In this document: one piece after another, positions 12,564 to 24,668 of the stretch
How positions within the stretch are numbered: the first letter of the stretch is position 1
Layout of the letters: every line of letters begins with the position of its first letter
DNA from: Syngnathus acus
Lineage: Eukaryota > Chordata > Actinopteri > Syngnathiformes > Syngnathidae
Direction: 5' to 3'
Length of the DNA: 64,000 nt
Assembly (NCBI RefSeq): GCF_901709675.1
Contig: NC_051100.1
Location: 1,240,001 to 1,304,000 of the forward strand
Notes under the pieces: model-generated
The model's database searches: none
Seen by the model: the letters and a program-made list of their open reading frames with translations, nothing else
Told to the model about the DNA's origin: nothing
Program-made: the position numbers and the translations under genes

Positions 12564-14295
12564 TGCATTTCCATCAGAGTCTTAGCATAGTTGTGAGAAC
12601 GTCACCTGATCCAACCTGGTGGTATTCGGGAAAGGTCACAGTCTCTTCAGGGCTCAAGAGCTACAGTACCTTGACTGGACAGCAGATGAGTGCTAAGCCT
12701 GCCATTCTATTCATTTAAAGCTCATGACTATAACGTAGGGAAGTTCATTTGCATCTGCGTCCAATCCGTCACAAGCTTCTATGGCTACGTTAGAACCATT
12801 CAAGCAAGAATTGAAAAACAAACAATAGTCGCATGCATGCCACCATTACAAAGCGATCCCTGCATTGTAAAAACAAGCTGCGGGCAAAGCGAGTAAATAA
12901 AACCCTGCACGGTCTACTCCCGAAGGGTCAATAAAAAGGAGCTGGAAAGCATTTAGAGGTCCTCATTGGAGGATCTCATTCCTCATTTGGCCCTGGCGGT
13001 TTGTGTGGATATCCCGGCCAATCAATACAAGCACCATTAAGCTTAACAAAGCTGCTTTGTCTATAAAACAGGCCAACGATGAAATGAAGCACTCAGGGAC
13101 ATCTGAGCTGCTTTCTCGCAACCTGGTACAGATATACGTACATGTGGTCACGGTCACACAAAATGATATCAACGACAAAGCCTCTGATACATGAATGTGT
13201 ATGACATTCTTTAACCGACATAAACACTGGCAATATCCACTAAAAGTTGTCCTTTAAATTTCATCTATGCAAATCAGAGAGAAGGGCAAGCTGCATGCTG
13301 CATCAGCAACCCTAACAAAAAGGGCATTCAAATTAAATCGCACTGGCTTGTCAACTATGGAAATAAAAAGAGAAAGAAATGAACTGGTTTGAAATTCATA
13401 CACATTGTAGGCTTTGTAGTATGACGGCTTTGTTTACACAACAGTAACCTGGTCAAAAGTTGCACAGTTATTCTTTTGAATGAATCTCAGGTCTAATTTG
13501 CATGTATATTATTTATTTAATTTCTCATCTCATCCAGTAAACAGCTCCAATGTAAATGTATGAAAGAGCTATACAGATGTCCTATTAAAACAAATAACCA
13601 TCTTTTCAAGAACACTTTACAACACGTTTGGATGCAAAGAGAAAAATACAGTGACGGCAACGGCAGTTTGTTTCAGCACTTAATGGCTGGACTTAGCCTG
13701 ACTGCTTTTGCAATGGCTACTTGGTTGTCATGACAAACAATTGTGGGTCTATTCAGAGGCTGTCACTAAACCCCTCTCCTTAAAAATAAAACAAGACAAG
13801 ATGTAGGAGGGCTTGGGATGGACGCTTGTCTTAAAGAGCAGTCGCAAGAGAAAGGAAGCGATAACTTGTTGCCAACTACCAGCATGTCAGAATTTAATCA
13901 ATTCCTACATGTCTTAACTATTAGCATGTTAGCATTCATACTCAATGCAGCTTTATTGTTACCTTGCACATTGCATTTGTCAATTTCGCCTTTCGACGGC
14001 TTCAAAGTCATTTTCATTATTTTGTATAAAGTGCAGCTGCGGCTTTAATTTGACCTATCTGGCGCTCTCTCTTTTCTTCTCTGAAGCGTATTTGTGTGTA
14101 CGTGTGCATGTGTGCGTGAGTCATGTAATTGTGCAGGCTAGTGTATTTCCAGTCCATCTATTTTTTGTGTGACACAAAGAAGCATTGATTTATTTGTGCT
14201 CAACTTCCTCCACTAATGTACTCTGTATTGAAATCTTCACGCTATGTTCTGGGATAGGGAAAAAAAATGGAATCGGAGACTCACTTTTTATCTCT

Positions 14296-14398
14296 ACACC
14301 CTTAAATCTGCTGGCTTAAAAATTGGACTGACCCAGGAAGTTGGGTCGATTGGGTCAGTCCAATTTTAAACCTAAATTGGGTTGTTTTGAAGGGTGCA
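14296..14398. mobile_element. MITE-like hairpin element
   Basis: The outer ends (acaccctt and aagggtg) are inverted, and an internal perfect inverted repeat pairs 14319-14335 with 14351-14367 around a 15-nt loop. The GGGT/ACCC-rich sequence resembles small non-autonomous DNA transposons common in fish. It encodes no protein. Confidence 0.5.
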
Positions 14399-15728
14399 CT
14401 TTTTACTTTGCTTGCTTGTTACTACGGTTACTGAAATAGGTTTCTTCATCCTTGTTAATGCGCAACTTATTGTAATCAGCAGAACTTTGATTGGATTTTG
14501 AAGAGGTCATGGTCAAACAATGTGTCACATCTTGAGTAACCAGGTGCCGCCTTAGAATGTTAATTCTGGTTCCTTACAAGATTGTAGTCACTATATGACT
14601 CATAGGATGAATTGATAAGGAAGTGATTAAATTTCCTACCTGTTTAATGCTGCTAACAAATAAGTACCAATGATTATGCTGTAAGCAGCCTTTATAGCTG
14701 TTCAATTATCCAGACAATTCCAAAAAGTCTCAGAATGTCTTTTTATGACTTTGAATGGTAGTGAACAAAAACACAAACATATTAAGTAGTTCTTCTTTGA
14801 ATTCATTTGACTGTGCTTACAACCAACCAATAAATCAGTCGCTGAACGATAATTCCCCTCTTCTAAATTGTCAATCTCAGATGCTCCGAGGTGTTTGCTG
14901 ATTTCCAACACTGCAGGGTGCCGAGGGGCTTCCTGTCTGCAAGAGTGTGGGTGTGACAAGGCAATGGAAAAAGTAGATGAGAAAAAAATAGCTTGTGTAC
15001 TCCGCTCTGTGCGTATGTCTGCTTGTGGCAGCTGCTCCTTGAAGCATCAAAAAAACAAAACAAATTTTATCCCGTCACCATGGAAACTCTTTAAAGTAAC
15101 AATTGTATGACTGTACGTACTGCTGTTTGTTTTTAATCACTTGGCTGCTTTTTTTTGTGTTTGTGTGGTAAATGTCAACATGTTTAGCAAATTTGTATTG
15201 ACTGGAACTAATGCGTGCTAATTCCCACAAGTGATAAATGAAATAACTGAATTAAAAGTTTGTGTTGTCGCTTCAAATCAATCCGTCAGATAGCAGATCT
15301 GAAGTTAAATCAATGAGTCTTTCTATAGCTTTCCATTATGCACTGGCAGACATCTGTTTAGTTCCCACGTGGAAAGTATGTGCAATGATCTTAATGACAG
15401 CGATCAAAGCAGATCATCCATCCAGCCTTAATAGCGCCAATATGTCTCAACGATCATTACACAGTACTAGTCACTGTGTGTGAGGGAGATATGGAATATT
15501 CAACAATCTCATAAAATGTTGGTGTGCATGTTTGCTACTACTCTGGAAGCAAACATAATTCGATGTGTTGCATGCAGATCAATTCATATAACAGTCAATG
15601 CTAAGATTTTTGACACTACCATGACAGTTGAAGATCATGGACAGTTGGAAATGACAGGCTACAATTATCAGTCTCGAGAGTCTGTTGAAAGAAGCCGAGT
15701 TGTTTTTGAGATTGACATGGGGAAATGG

Positions 15729-15734
15729 TTTATT
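15729..15734 (-). terminator. otor polyadenylation signal
   Basis: AATAAA on the minus strand, 48 nt beyond the otor stop codon, implying a very short 3'UTR. Confidence 0.65.
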
Positions 15735-15781
15735 GAGCAAAGTGATAAATGAGAAGCAACATCGAGTACACGCACTACGTT

Positions 15782-16434
15782 TTATGTGCAGATGAAATCC
15801 ATGTTCTGCAATGAGAAAAAACAAAGTGAATGTAGACTAACTTGAATAACATACAAAAATACATACAGTATGTCTTTGTTAATTCTACACACTGTTGTAG
15901 GCATCTGGACCGTGTCCTCTCGAAATGTGTGCGTCTCCTTCACCACAGGGGCCGGAAAGTATCCGATGATGCCCATCTGGTCCACATAGCGGTCACTGTA
16001 CACCTAACGGTTAATACATCAGCAGAGCCTCACTAAAAACTTCCACCTTTGGATCTATGTGCTTTTTCATCCACAGTGGCGTTTGGTTTGTACATACACT
16101 TCCAGACCAGAAGACTCCACTGCCCTCCTCTGGCACCAGTTTAGAATACACGTAAACCTTCTGACCCTTCTTGAGGTTGATGAATCTGCAGTCCGGAGCT
16201 ATGAAGTCATCCATGGCCGAGGCCATGGAGAGAACATCTAGAAAAAGAAAAATCACAAGAAGAAGAGAAATAAGAGTGAGTTCAAAGTGGGATAGGGAGT
16301 TCCATGAAACACATTGACTTACATGAACACTCTGCATCACCACAAATCTTGTTGTCTGCTAGCTTGTCCATGAGTACGGCATCTGAGGTTTGGTGCAGCA
16401 CTCCCACACAAAGAACAAGAAGCAGATGTTGCAT
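15782..16434 (-). CDS. otor: Otoraplin (MIA/otoraplin family secreted SH3-like protein)
   Basis: Otoraplin is a small secreted protein of the MIA family expressed in cochlea and eye, with an extracellular SH3-like fold. Four minus-strand exons: 16323-16434, 16098-16237, 15893-16003 and 15782-15805. Introns are 85, 94 and 87 nt, all GT-AG. The frame runs cleanly to 128 residues, the length of human otoraplin as I recall it. A signal peptide (about 1-20) is followed by the SH3-like domain with APDCRFINLKKGQKVYVYSK (about 51-70), FWSGSVY and GIIGYFPAPVVKE. Four cysteines (31, 36, 54, 127) fit the two disulphides of the family. The C-terminus (PTTNMDFICT) resembles otoraplin rather than MIA, which ends in a longer lysine-rich segment. 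The last coding exon is only 24 nt. A polyadenylation signal lies 48 nt after the stop. Its position directly upstream of pcsk2 on the same strand supports the identity. Confidence 0.95.
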
Positions 16435-16895
16435 TTTAAAACAATAATCTTGGCTGTATGAATGTACAGATGGATATTTGAAGGAAACCGAGAGGAAACG
16501 TCTCGAAAGTCAGGGGGAGAAATGGGCTGTGGCCCGACATCACACGCTGCCCGACCAATCAGGGTGGACTCTTGGAAATGTCACACTCTGGAACCAGTTA
16601 CATATCGAGTGGGAGTTGACTATTTACACTCACTGTTCATAATAATGGGAAAATGCCACTTTGATGCACACAGACCATATAGTCAATCTGGGGCGTGCAA
16701 TTGCCAATTATTCAAAGACCTCATAACAACCTACAAATGATCATGTTTTCTTAAAAAAAACATTTGCTGCATCTCTTCATTTTTTTAATCTAGTGTAAAT
16801 TTACTATTGGCACTCAGTTGCCTCTAAATGAACAAATAATGAAAGGTGATTAACTAAATAAATGATTCTATTCAACTGCCCATTTTCAATACTTC

Positions 16896-17110
16896 ATTAT
16901 GGTCATTGTAAGCTGGAGCCTGTCCCAGTAAACCTTCAGCAACCATGCTGGGGACAAACACAGAACAGACATTCAGACTCGCATTCACACCTCAGTACAA
17001 TTGGGAGTGTTCAATGAACCAAACTTGCATGTTTTTGGAATGAAGAGGAAGCCAGACCCCAGATATGAACCCCCAACAACCATGCATAGGACAGTTTCGG
17101 CACCCTTCTA
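16896..17110. repeat. Degenerate dispersed teleost repeat (SINE-like)
   Basis: The phrases gctggagcctgtcccag, cattcacacctcagtacaat and catgtttttggaatg occur in the order typical of a very common fish interspersed repeat. The copy is diverged and lacks the usual tail. It lies between otor and gtpbp2. Confidence 0.65.
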
Positions 17111-17188
17111 CATCAATGGGGAATGCTTGGAGAGACGGTCCACACTTTGACTTGGGTACCGTGATCCCTATTGGACTCTGCTGGTCAA

Positions 17189-17213
17189 TAAATAAATAAA
17201 TAAATAAATATTT
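17189..17213. repeat. (AATA)n microsatellite
   Basis: Six tandem AATA units in the otor-gtpbp2 intergenic region. Confidence 0.9.
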
Positions 17214-17754
17214 GCTCAGAAAGTTCGAGTTTATAAGTATTAAAAATCCTACTTAATTACTTAAATACAAATATTGTCCTAAGACTAGTTTTTTTCCGAA
17301 ACACAAGATGGCGCCATTGTTGATGTTCTCAAGACACGCAAATTAATCCACAAAGTAATATTGCTACTAGTACAGCATATTAGAATTATAACGTTAAAGT
17401 TAAGGACCATACTAACCTATTGTTTGGATAATCCATTCACCTGCTTCTCAAGGTTCTCATTTTTTAAAAAGGAATAATAATATGACATTTATGGTGAGTG
17501 TCATACTGAATAAGACTAAAAAAATAATATACATCTGTATTATGTGGTTTTTAAAAGAGTTGTCACCATTTTCGTGCATTATCAGCCAATTTCCCCCCCT
17601 CCCCTCCGAAATGAACACAATATTCCCATTTGAATAAAGTTTAAAGTCCAAGTGCACAAGTGTTTTCTGTAACTTTTAAAATTCTGGGTGTGATTTCATA
17701 CTTTAAATGCAAACTTTCGTCAGTCTTGGTGTCAAACAGGACTTCCTCGTCGTC

Positions 17755-17763
17755 TGACGCAAA
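17755..17763 (+). promoter_or_regulatory. C/EBP-ATF composite-like site upstream of gtpbp2
   Basis: TGACGCAAA is close to the C/EBP-ATF response element bound by ATF4 heterodimers (TGATGCAAT type). It lies about 400 bp upstream of the gtpbp2 start codon in a CpG-containing stretch (17730-18160). GTPBP2 acts in ribosome-stall rescue, which is tied to the integrated stress response, so the site is plausible. A 9-mer can also occur by chance. Confidence 0.35.
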
Positions 17764-18158
17764 GCTCTGCAAAGCACCGTGCGCTGTAAAGTGTACGCAC
17801 GCTTTTTATCTGGGTAGCTCACACGGGCGGTGCTTAAGATGTTCTACTTATGATTTGGGAGATTTCCGCCTGCTCGCGCTGAGCCTGTAGTACACCATTC
17901 GCTTTGCCTGACGTTTCACGGTATGACGTGTATCCTCGGAAAACTCAAAACCACCATCTCTTCTCGGTTGTTATTAATGTTTAGAAGGACTTCGAACGGT
18001 CCTCTTATTTGGGGTGGGGGGGCCTAAGCCACCACTTGACCGAAAACAAACCCCCCTTTCTGGTAGGAAGCGTCCCATTCGAGCAAGACAACTTCTATTG
18101 TGCTCCCCCCGGTGTTTTGAGAGAGCCCTCCCGGTCCGCCGTCTTTGCCAAGCAGCTT

Positions 18159-21100
18159 ATGGAGGAGCGGGTTTCCGAGTTGTTTGCCTCAGAAAATGGA
18201 CACGACGGCTCTCGGACTGAAGTGAACCTGGGCAATGGTTGCGGACGTACCTCCGCCACCAAAAGGGCTTCTGCCAAGAAGAAGAGAGCGAATGCGCGAC
18301 ACTTTCGCAGCTTCAAACCGAGCAACAGCACCCCTTATCTACCACCAGAGGTACGCTTGTCTCATAGATAAGTAACGCTGGCTAAAAGCGTCTCTATTGT
18401 GTTCATTACGAAAAAAAACCCCAACGCAGTTTACTTTCACTTTACGCTTAAAGCTACATTCCGTGTTAGCCCATTTTCTTACGTCCCATTCTACGCTACT
18501 TAGCTAATTGGCCGCAATAGTTTATAACCATGTAATATCTTTAAAATCACCAGATTTAAATGAGCGAAAGTGTAGTTAGCATGCTATTGTAGCATCAGCT
18601 GTGTTTGTAAATAGTTAACCTTGGGGGGGGCTGTGTGTGTGTGTGGGGGGGGGGGGGGGGGTTAGTTTATGAGGTTGGGGGGGCTGTCAGTGTGTGTGTG
18701 TGTGTGTCGTCGACGTGTCCTCAGTCGTGCTAATATTACTTCCAAAAGATAATAGTATGTCCTTCTTGGCCGGCATTCTGTCCATTGGCTTTTGGTTGTG
18801 TGTAGTAAAGTTACATCATCCTCGCATTCAGCAGAAGTTAAGCCTATTCCTTATCAGTAGTTTGCAAATGTAGAAAAGTCGTCGTAGTAAGTGATTTATT
18901 TCCAAGGTAAACTTGAATGGAATTTGACACACATTTGCTCACATTAAGCTGTTCAGTATTGAGCACAGTTTTAAATAGGTCATGCTCAATGCTACATCAG
19001 GAAATTGGCAAATTTACAAATCAATTAGATGCTTGTGATTATTTTCATTCAGGTCTTTTCTTTCTCGTGGCATTGATTCGATCACAATTTTCTTGTTTTT
19101 CGTCGCCTCTCGTCCGAGAAGGCTTTGTCAGTGAGTTGAGTTCATGCAACAAGGCTTGCTTAGGACACACCAGCCCAAGTTGGTATGGAAAAACCTGATG
19201 ATGCCTTCTCTTATGAGAGGTCAAACATCTTCTAAGACAGAGCAGCCCAATTGCAAATGATTCAATGCCCTGAAATAGAAAGTTGTGATTATCCGCGTCT
19301 AACACTTTGTACCTTATCTCCTAGGTAGAAGAAGGGAATATCGAGTACAAGGTAAGAACTTTCACACAAAGCAATACCGTAATAGGATACAGTATATGCC
19401 GTCAGAGTGGGTTGACTGGGTTATATGAGACGCATCAACTAAGCAGACACTTTGCTCGACACACATTGACTCTCCATCCCTCAAAAAGCACACAGTGACA
19501 CTGTCAGAGTGGTTTATTTAATCAATATTCTTAGGTAATTAGCTTTTATAGCATTGCATGGTGTGTTAGGTGTGGTCTTATTTTATTGCTTCAGGTTTGT
19601 TGAGCTTTACAGCCACAGTAAATGAAACAAATATGTATTGAAATGTGTTCATGTTTCACCCTGCCCCTAAAGATGACTGCAGTTGGAGACTCCACTATTT
19701 GTTCCTCAACTAGATTTAATGGCTAGGCTAACGACTACCATATGTGGCTCACAGTCAAGAATAGTTTGAATATTTGTTGGAATCCCATTTTAGTTCAACC
19801 ATAAAAGAGAATCTCACAACATCAGCCAAAAGAACATTTGTAGGTCAACCATTTGACAAGTCTTTTCCGTCCGTCTCGTATGTAGAAATCTGACACCGAC
19901 GTGGATTATCACTGGCAATGTTAGCATCAGGATATCATTGGTTGATTTCTGTGATCTTTTCACCCGCTGCATAGCTAAAGCTCGTGGACCCTACGCCAAG
20001 TCGATTTGAGCACCTGGTGACGCAAATGAAATGGCGGCTCCAGGAGGGTCGCGGAGAAGCTGTCTACCAGATTGGGGTGGAGGATAACGGCATGTTGGTG
20101 GGCCTGTCGGAGGACGAAATGAAGGCGTCGCTCACCACCCTTCATAAGATGGCTGAGAAGTGAGCTTCACAGTGAACCCAGCCACACGTACAAAGCACTT
20201 GATACATGTTGATTTGACACCCAAAATGATTTTTGGCTGACAGAGTTGGGGCTGACATCACCATCCTTCGACACGCAGAGGTGGACTACGACACCGATCG
20301 GCCTCTCACCATCGCCGAAGCGCTGATACGAAAGGTGCCAGATGACCAGCAGGTTAGCACGGCAACCATTAAGACACAAGAACTCGCGTCTATTGTCTTT
20401 TTTAAAAATGTTGCATTTCTTTGCGTTTTTTCTTGCAGTTCCTGGACCTGCGAGTTGCCGTCATCGGTAACGTGGACTCGGGCAAATCGACTCTGCTGGG
20501 CGTTTTGACGCAGGGCGAGCTGGATAATGGACGGGGAAGAGCCAGACTCAACCTCTTCAGGCATCTCCATGAAATCCAGACTGGGCGAACATCTAGCATC
20601 AGCTTTGAGATCCTGGGTTTTAACAGTAAAGGAGAAGTGAGCGGAACAATCTTCATTCGACAAAAACGAAAGCACTGGATCCGTTGAAGTCATGCACCAT
20701 TTTCTTTTACGTCTTCTAGGTTGTGAACTACAGCGAGTCTCGAACGGCAGAGGAGATTTGTGAGAGTGCCTCTAAAATGATCACGTTCATCGATCTGGCG
20801 GGTCACCATAAATACTTGAAGACAACCATCTTTGGCCTCACCAGCTACTACCCCGATTTCGCCATGCTTGTTGTCAGTGCAAATACCGGCATTGGTGAGT
20901 GACCGTTTGTTGATGTAATGCAGGCACTTTCATCCATCTTGTCGACTTATATATACAGTATGTCCTTTTTGGGGGGAAAATAGGTCATATATTTTTCCAT
21001 GAATGCCTAATGTGACTATTAACAGCAAGCAGTGGTGTCAGTTCAGGCCCAACTAAATGGAACTGCACCATTCTTGATCAGCAGCTCCTGGCGTACAGCC

Positions 21101-23986
21101 AAATACCTTTTTTTGTCCTTGCCCCAACTTGTTCAGTCAACCAGCTGCGGCGGCGAAAGAGCGCTACAAACATGAAATCTGACCTTATGTAACAAACCAG
21201 ACACTATGACCCGCTCTAAAAATATCATCTTCGGGTGAGCGGCATTTCATGCTGGTATTATTGGCATCCGCAGATGGGTCAGCTGATAATATGGGGGCCA
21301 CTTAGCAGTCAGCCTTGCACTGCCAAACTTACCGAACAATTCATCAGAACATAAAACGGATTGTTGTTGGCTTTCGTTGCAGGGGATTTTTTGTTGTTGG
21401 TGTCAAAAAAGGGCTCACAAATGAGCACGCAATCCATACCTCAATGGAATTTTGGATTTATTGTATTACTTTCACGTCTGCCTACTTTTATTAAGTATTT
21501 AATTACATTTTCAGCCGGGATTTATCTGTTAGCTAGCAATACAGTCATGGAAAGAAATACCACAAAAAGAGTCATGTCAGAAGTGGGATTCGAACCCACG
21601 CCTCCAGGGGAGACTGCGACCTGAACGCAGCGCCTTAGACCGCTCGGCCATCCTGACACATTTGTGCCATCGTCATATTTTTGCGGCACTCCCCCCAAGT
21701 CGTTAAACTGGAAAGCAGTAAATCATTTTATTCAACCTCTCCTTTTTTAGCTGGCACGACACGGGAACACCTGGGCTTGGCCATGGCCCTGAAGGTGCCC
21801 ATCTTCATCGTCATCAGCAAAGTGGACCTGTGCACGCGGGCCGCCGTGGAGCGGACTGTACGGCAGCTGGAGCGAGTACTCAAGCAGCCGGGCTGCAACA
21901 AGGTGCCCATGGTTGTGGCCAGCACGGACGATGCCGTTGCCGCCGCTCAGCAGTTTGCCCAGTCGCCCAAGTGTGTACCAAGCTCTGAAGTTGAACACAA
22001 GTATAAAATGAAATGTAATATATATGTATTCACAATCATTTAGGAGGATTCGGATTTTGTTTAAAACTGCATATGTCCATTCAAATTAAGTTTCAATGCA
22101 AGTTTGGTTCATCCTGGGATTTCAGCCGAAACTCGAATATCCTAAACGGTGAGAAGTGTATCACACTTTTGATCCAAGTGACAAGGCACGTGACAGTTGT
22201 CCAGTCGCAGGTTATAAGATAAGATAAGATAATCCTTTATTATTCCCTCAATGGGGAAACTCCTTTGTTAGCAGCAGTACACTTAACATATACACACACA
22301 CACGCATGCGGGGAAGGGGGTAAAAGATTTTAAAGAAGTAGAAGGTATATATAATTAAAAAATATGGACAGTGTATACAAAATACACAATACACAATATG
22401 CAGTGGAGATAAAAAAAAATATTAGATAAAAAAATAGTGCAAGTGAAGAAAAAATAAAAAATAAAGCGTAGGAAGCTAACGTAGGAGTCAACATCTTGAC
22501 TCAAGTGCTCTTCGCAAAACAGATGGACTCAAAAGTGCTCGTCGCAGAAGGTCCGAATCAAAGTCCTATGTCCACAAAACGTTGGTAAATACCAAAGGGG
22601 GGAAGAAAAAAGACGGAAAGTGGCTACCGGCCAAAATAAACCAGGAGGCGTGCTAAACATGGCTTAACAGAAGCAACACTTATTTCAACCACGTGACAAC
22701 TGAGCACTAGCATGACACTGAAACACTTGCTTCAAAGTACTCCGGTATTTTTGATCTTGTGACTTCTCCCCCTTGCCAGCATTACACCCGTCTTCACCGT
22801 GTCCAGCGTGTCCGGAGAGAATCTGGACCTGCTCAAGGTCTTTTTCAACATCATCCCTCCGCTGAGCAACAGCAAGGAGCAGGAGGAGCTGATGCAGCAG
22901 CTCACTGAGTTTCAGGTAAAGCCGGCCACTCGGCAACCTTGCTCTTCTGGAACTAGCTTCTATCCGTTACCCGCCAGATTCCACTAGTTTGCAATAGCAC
23001 AGAGTAAGAAGACGTGACTGACTGATGACTGTTGTTCTTTAGGTGGATGAAATCTACACGGTGCCAGAAGTGGGCACTGTGGTGGGCGGGACTTTGTGCA
23101 GGTTGGTTTGTCTGCAACAAGCACTCAAAAGCTATTCAAACTCAATATGTCTTTCAACCGAGTTGGATGTTTTTGATTGTAGTGGTATTTGCCGCGAGGG
23201 AGATGATCTGGTGGTCGGGCCCACAGACTCGGGGCAGTTCCACAAATTGACCGTCGGGAGCATCCAGAGGAACCGCTCGGCTTGCCGGGTGCTTCGCGCC
23301 GGACAGGCTGCCACGCTGGCGCTCGGAAACTTCAACCGCACCTTGCTGCGAAAGGTCAGCCTTTGCAACATTTCCGTTCAGGCGTTAGGCAATGCGGAGC
23401 CATCTGATGTTTTCCTCCCACAGGGAATGGTGATGGTGAGTCCAGAGATGGACCCAACCATCTGCTGGATATTTGAGGCTGAGATTGTACTGCTCTTCCA
23501 CTCCAAGACCTTCCACAAGGGCTTCCAGGTGACCGTGCACATTGGCAACGTGAGGCAGACCGCCACCGTGGAGGCCGTCTATGGCAAGGTGAGAGTGATG
23601 GGTGAGAATTTGTGACTTTGAAAACTACTTTTCAGAGTTGTCATTCATTGCCCAAGTAGTACTAGAAAAGACTAAACCGGATGCAAAAACGCTTGGGAAA
23701 TGAAATGTCCTTGTATTTTTTTTTTTTTTTTAAATAATTTTTTGGGGAAGTGATAGAACCATGTTTAAATCAACCACTTTTCTGCATCTGTCAGGAGGAG
23801 CTGAGGACGGGGGAGAAGGCGGGCGTCCAGTTTAAATTCCTCAAGCATCCCGAGTACCTGAAGATGGGGGCCAAGGTGCTCTTCAGGGAGGGCGTCACCA
23901 AGGGCATCGGCCACATCACCAAGTTGCATCCCATTGCGCAGTATCGCCACGTCCCGGAGAGCGACGAAGATGAAGATGACGACTAG
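18159..23986 (+). CDS. gtpbp2: GTP-binding protein 2 (GTPBP1/2 family translational GTPase)
   Basis: GTPBP2 is an elongation-factor-like GTPase that partners Pelota in rescuing stalled cytoplasmic ribosomes. Twelve coding exons: 18159-18350, 19325-19351, 19975-20159, 20244-20352, 20439-20636, 20720-20894, 21751-21970, 22780-22915, 23043-23101, 23183-23354, 23424-23588 and 23795-23986. All introns are GT-AG and the frame is intact, giving 609 residues against about 602 in human. The basic N-terminal region is followed by GNIEYKLKLV, then the GTPase domain: P-loop GNVDSGKS (about 181-188), DLAGH (262-266) and SKVD (318-321). Elongation-factor-like beta-barrels follow ([26 protein letters not shown]). 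The start at 18159 gives MEERVSELF, matching MDSRVSELF in human; an in-frame ATG at 18009 would add 50 unrelated residues and was not used. Exon 2 is only 27 nt. The C-terminus is acidic (SDEDEDDD) and differs from human. A fish gtpbp2a/2b assignment cannot be made here. Confidence 0.97.
18623..18708 (+). repeat. Poly-G and (GT)n tract in gtpbp2 intron 1
   Basis: Runs of 8, 17 and 7 guanines alternate with GT repeats in the sense strand of intron 1, about 270-360 nt after the donor. The transcript could form G-quadruplexes. The tract is hard to sequence, so the exact run lengths are uncertain. Confidence 0.85.
21575..21657 (-). tRNA. tRNA-Leu (anticodon CAG)
   Basis: Read on the minus strand this is an 83-nt cytosolic tRNA. 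The 7-bp acceptor stem is GTCAGGA with TTCTGAC (one G-T pair) and discriminator A. Box A is TGGCCGAGCGG. The anticodon stem CTGCG/CGCAG closes a TTCAGGT loop with anticodon CAG. There is a long class II variable arm as expected for leucine, and box B GGTTCGAATCC. A T5 Pol III terminator follows 6 nt downstream (21564-21568). No intron is present. The gene sits antisense inside gtpbp2 intron 6. Confidence 0.98.
22213..22470 (-). mobile_element. 3' tail of a teleost LINE/SINE
   Basis: A run of AAGAT units followed by aatcctttattattccctc and aatggggaaa is the reverse complement of a well-known fish non-LTR element 3' end, which terminates in TTATC repeats. It continues through a CA-repeat and an A/T-rich stretch. 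It lies in gtpbp2 intron 7 in antisense orientation, and no reverse transcriptase is left. Confidence 0.65.
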
Positions 23987-24100
23987 GGCGTGAACGCGCG
24001 TCCATCCGAAGAAAAACACACAAGTGCTGTTTGGTTTGATTTTTATAACGGACAAGCTTCCAACCAATGTCCGCACACTTTGCCGCTCTCATCCGTAGAA

Positions 24101-24427
24101 GGTAAACAAGTTGGCATTTTTAAGAGCACCTTGCCTTTTATACCTTCAAGATACTTCCAAAGCCAGGAATGTAGCCTCACACACTGTCTGTCACGAAAGG
24201 AAAGTCAGCAATTGGTAAACAAGTTGGCATTTTTAAGAGCGCCTTGCCTTTTATACCTTCAAGATACTTCCAAAGCCAGGAATGTAGCCTCACACACTGT
24301 CTGTCACGAAAGGAAAGTCAGCAATTGGTAAACAAGTTGGCATTTTTAAGAGCACCTTGCCTTTTATACCTTCCAAAGCCAGGAATGTAGCCTCACACAC
24401 TGTCACGAAAGAAAAGTCAGCAATTGG
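24101..24427 (+). repeat. 113-bp tandem repeat, about 2.9 copies, in the gtpbp2 3'UTR
   Basis: Copies start at 24101, 24214 and 24327, a period of exactly 113 bp. The first two differ by about one base; the third has small internal deletions. Each unit starts ggtaaacaagttgg and ends gtcagcaatt. The array begins about 115 nt after the gtpbp2 stop codon, so it should be in the mature mRNA. The near identity implies recent duplication. Confidence 0.95.
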
Positions 24428-24668
24428 TTTCGTTTGTAAGAATATGGGCTTGAGCAGGAAAAAAAATCATCAGCGCAAGAGTGCAACATGGAAACTGATG
24501 ACAGCAGAAGAACTACGGCAACGCCTCTGGTACAAAAGAGCACACGATTCTAAAATTCTAATTCGTTTTGGTAAAATATTTTGTGACTGATCCTTGTCCG
24601 AACGGCATAATGACTAATGACCAGAAGGGGCTCATGTGGACAACAGAATTGTTGGATTCAAAAGCCAG

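Larger units (their letters stand above)
8385..15728. other. Intergenic region between pcsk2 and otor
   Basis: About 7.3 kb separates the pcsk2 promoter from the otor 3' end. I find no exon with plausible splice sites and family resemblance. It contains a probable solo LTR (12189-12563), a small hairpin-forming MITE-like element (14296-14398) and patches of higher GC (about 9060-9250, 9690-9970 and 11760-12120) that could be regulatory. Confidence 0.7.

Noticed and set aside
18009-18158. Upstream in-frame ATG for gtpbp2
   Set aside because: It would add 50 residues with no counterpart in GTPBP2. The ATG at 18159 gives the conserved ...RVSELF start.
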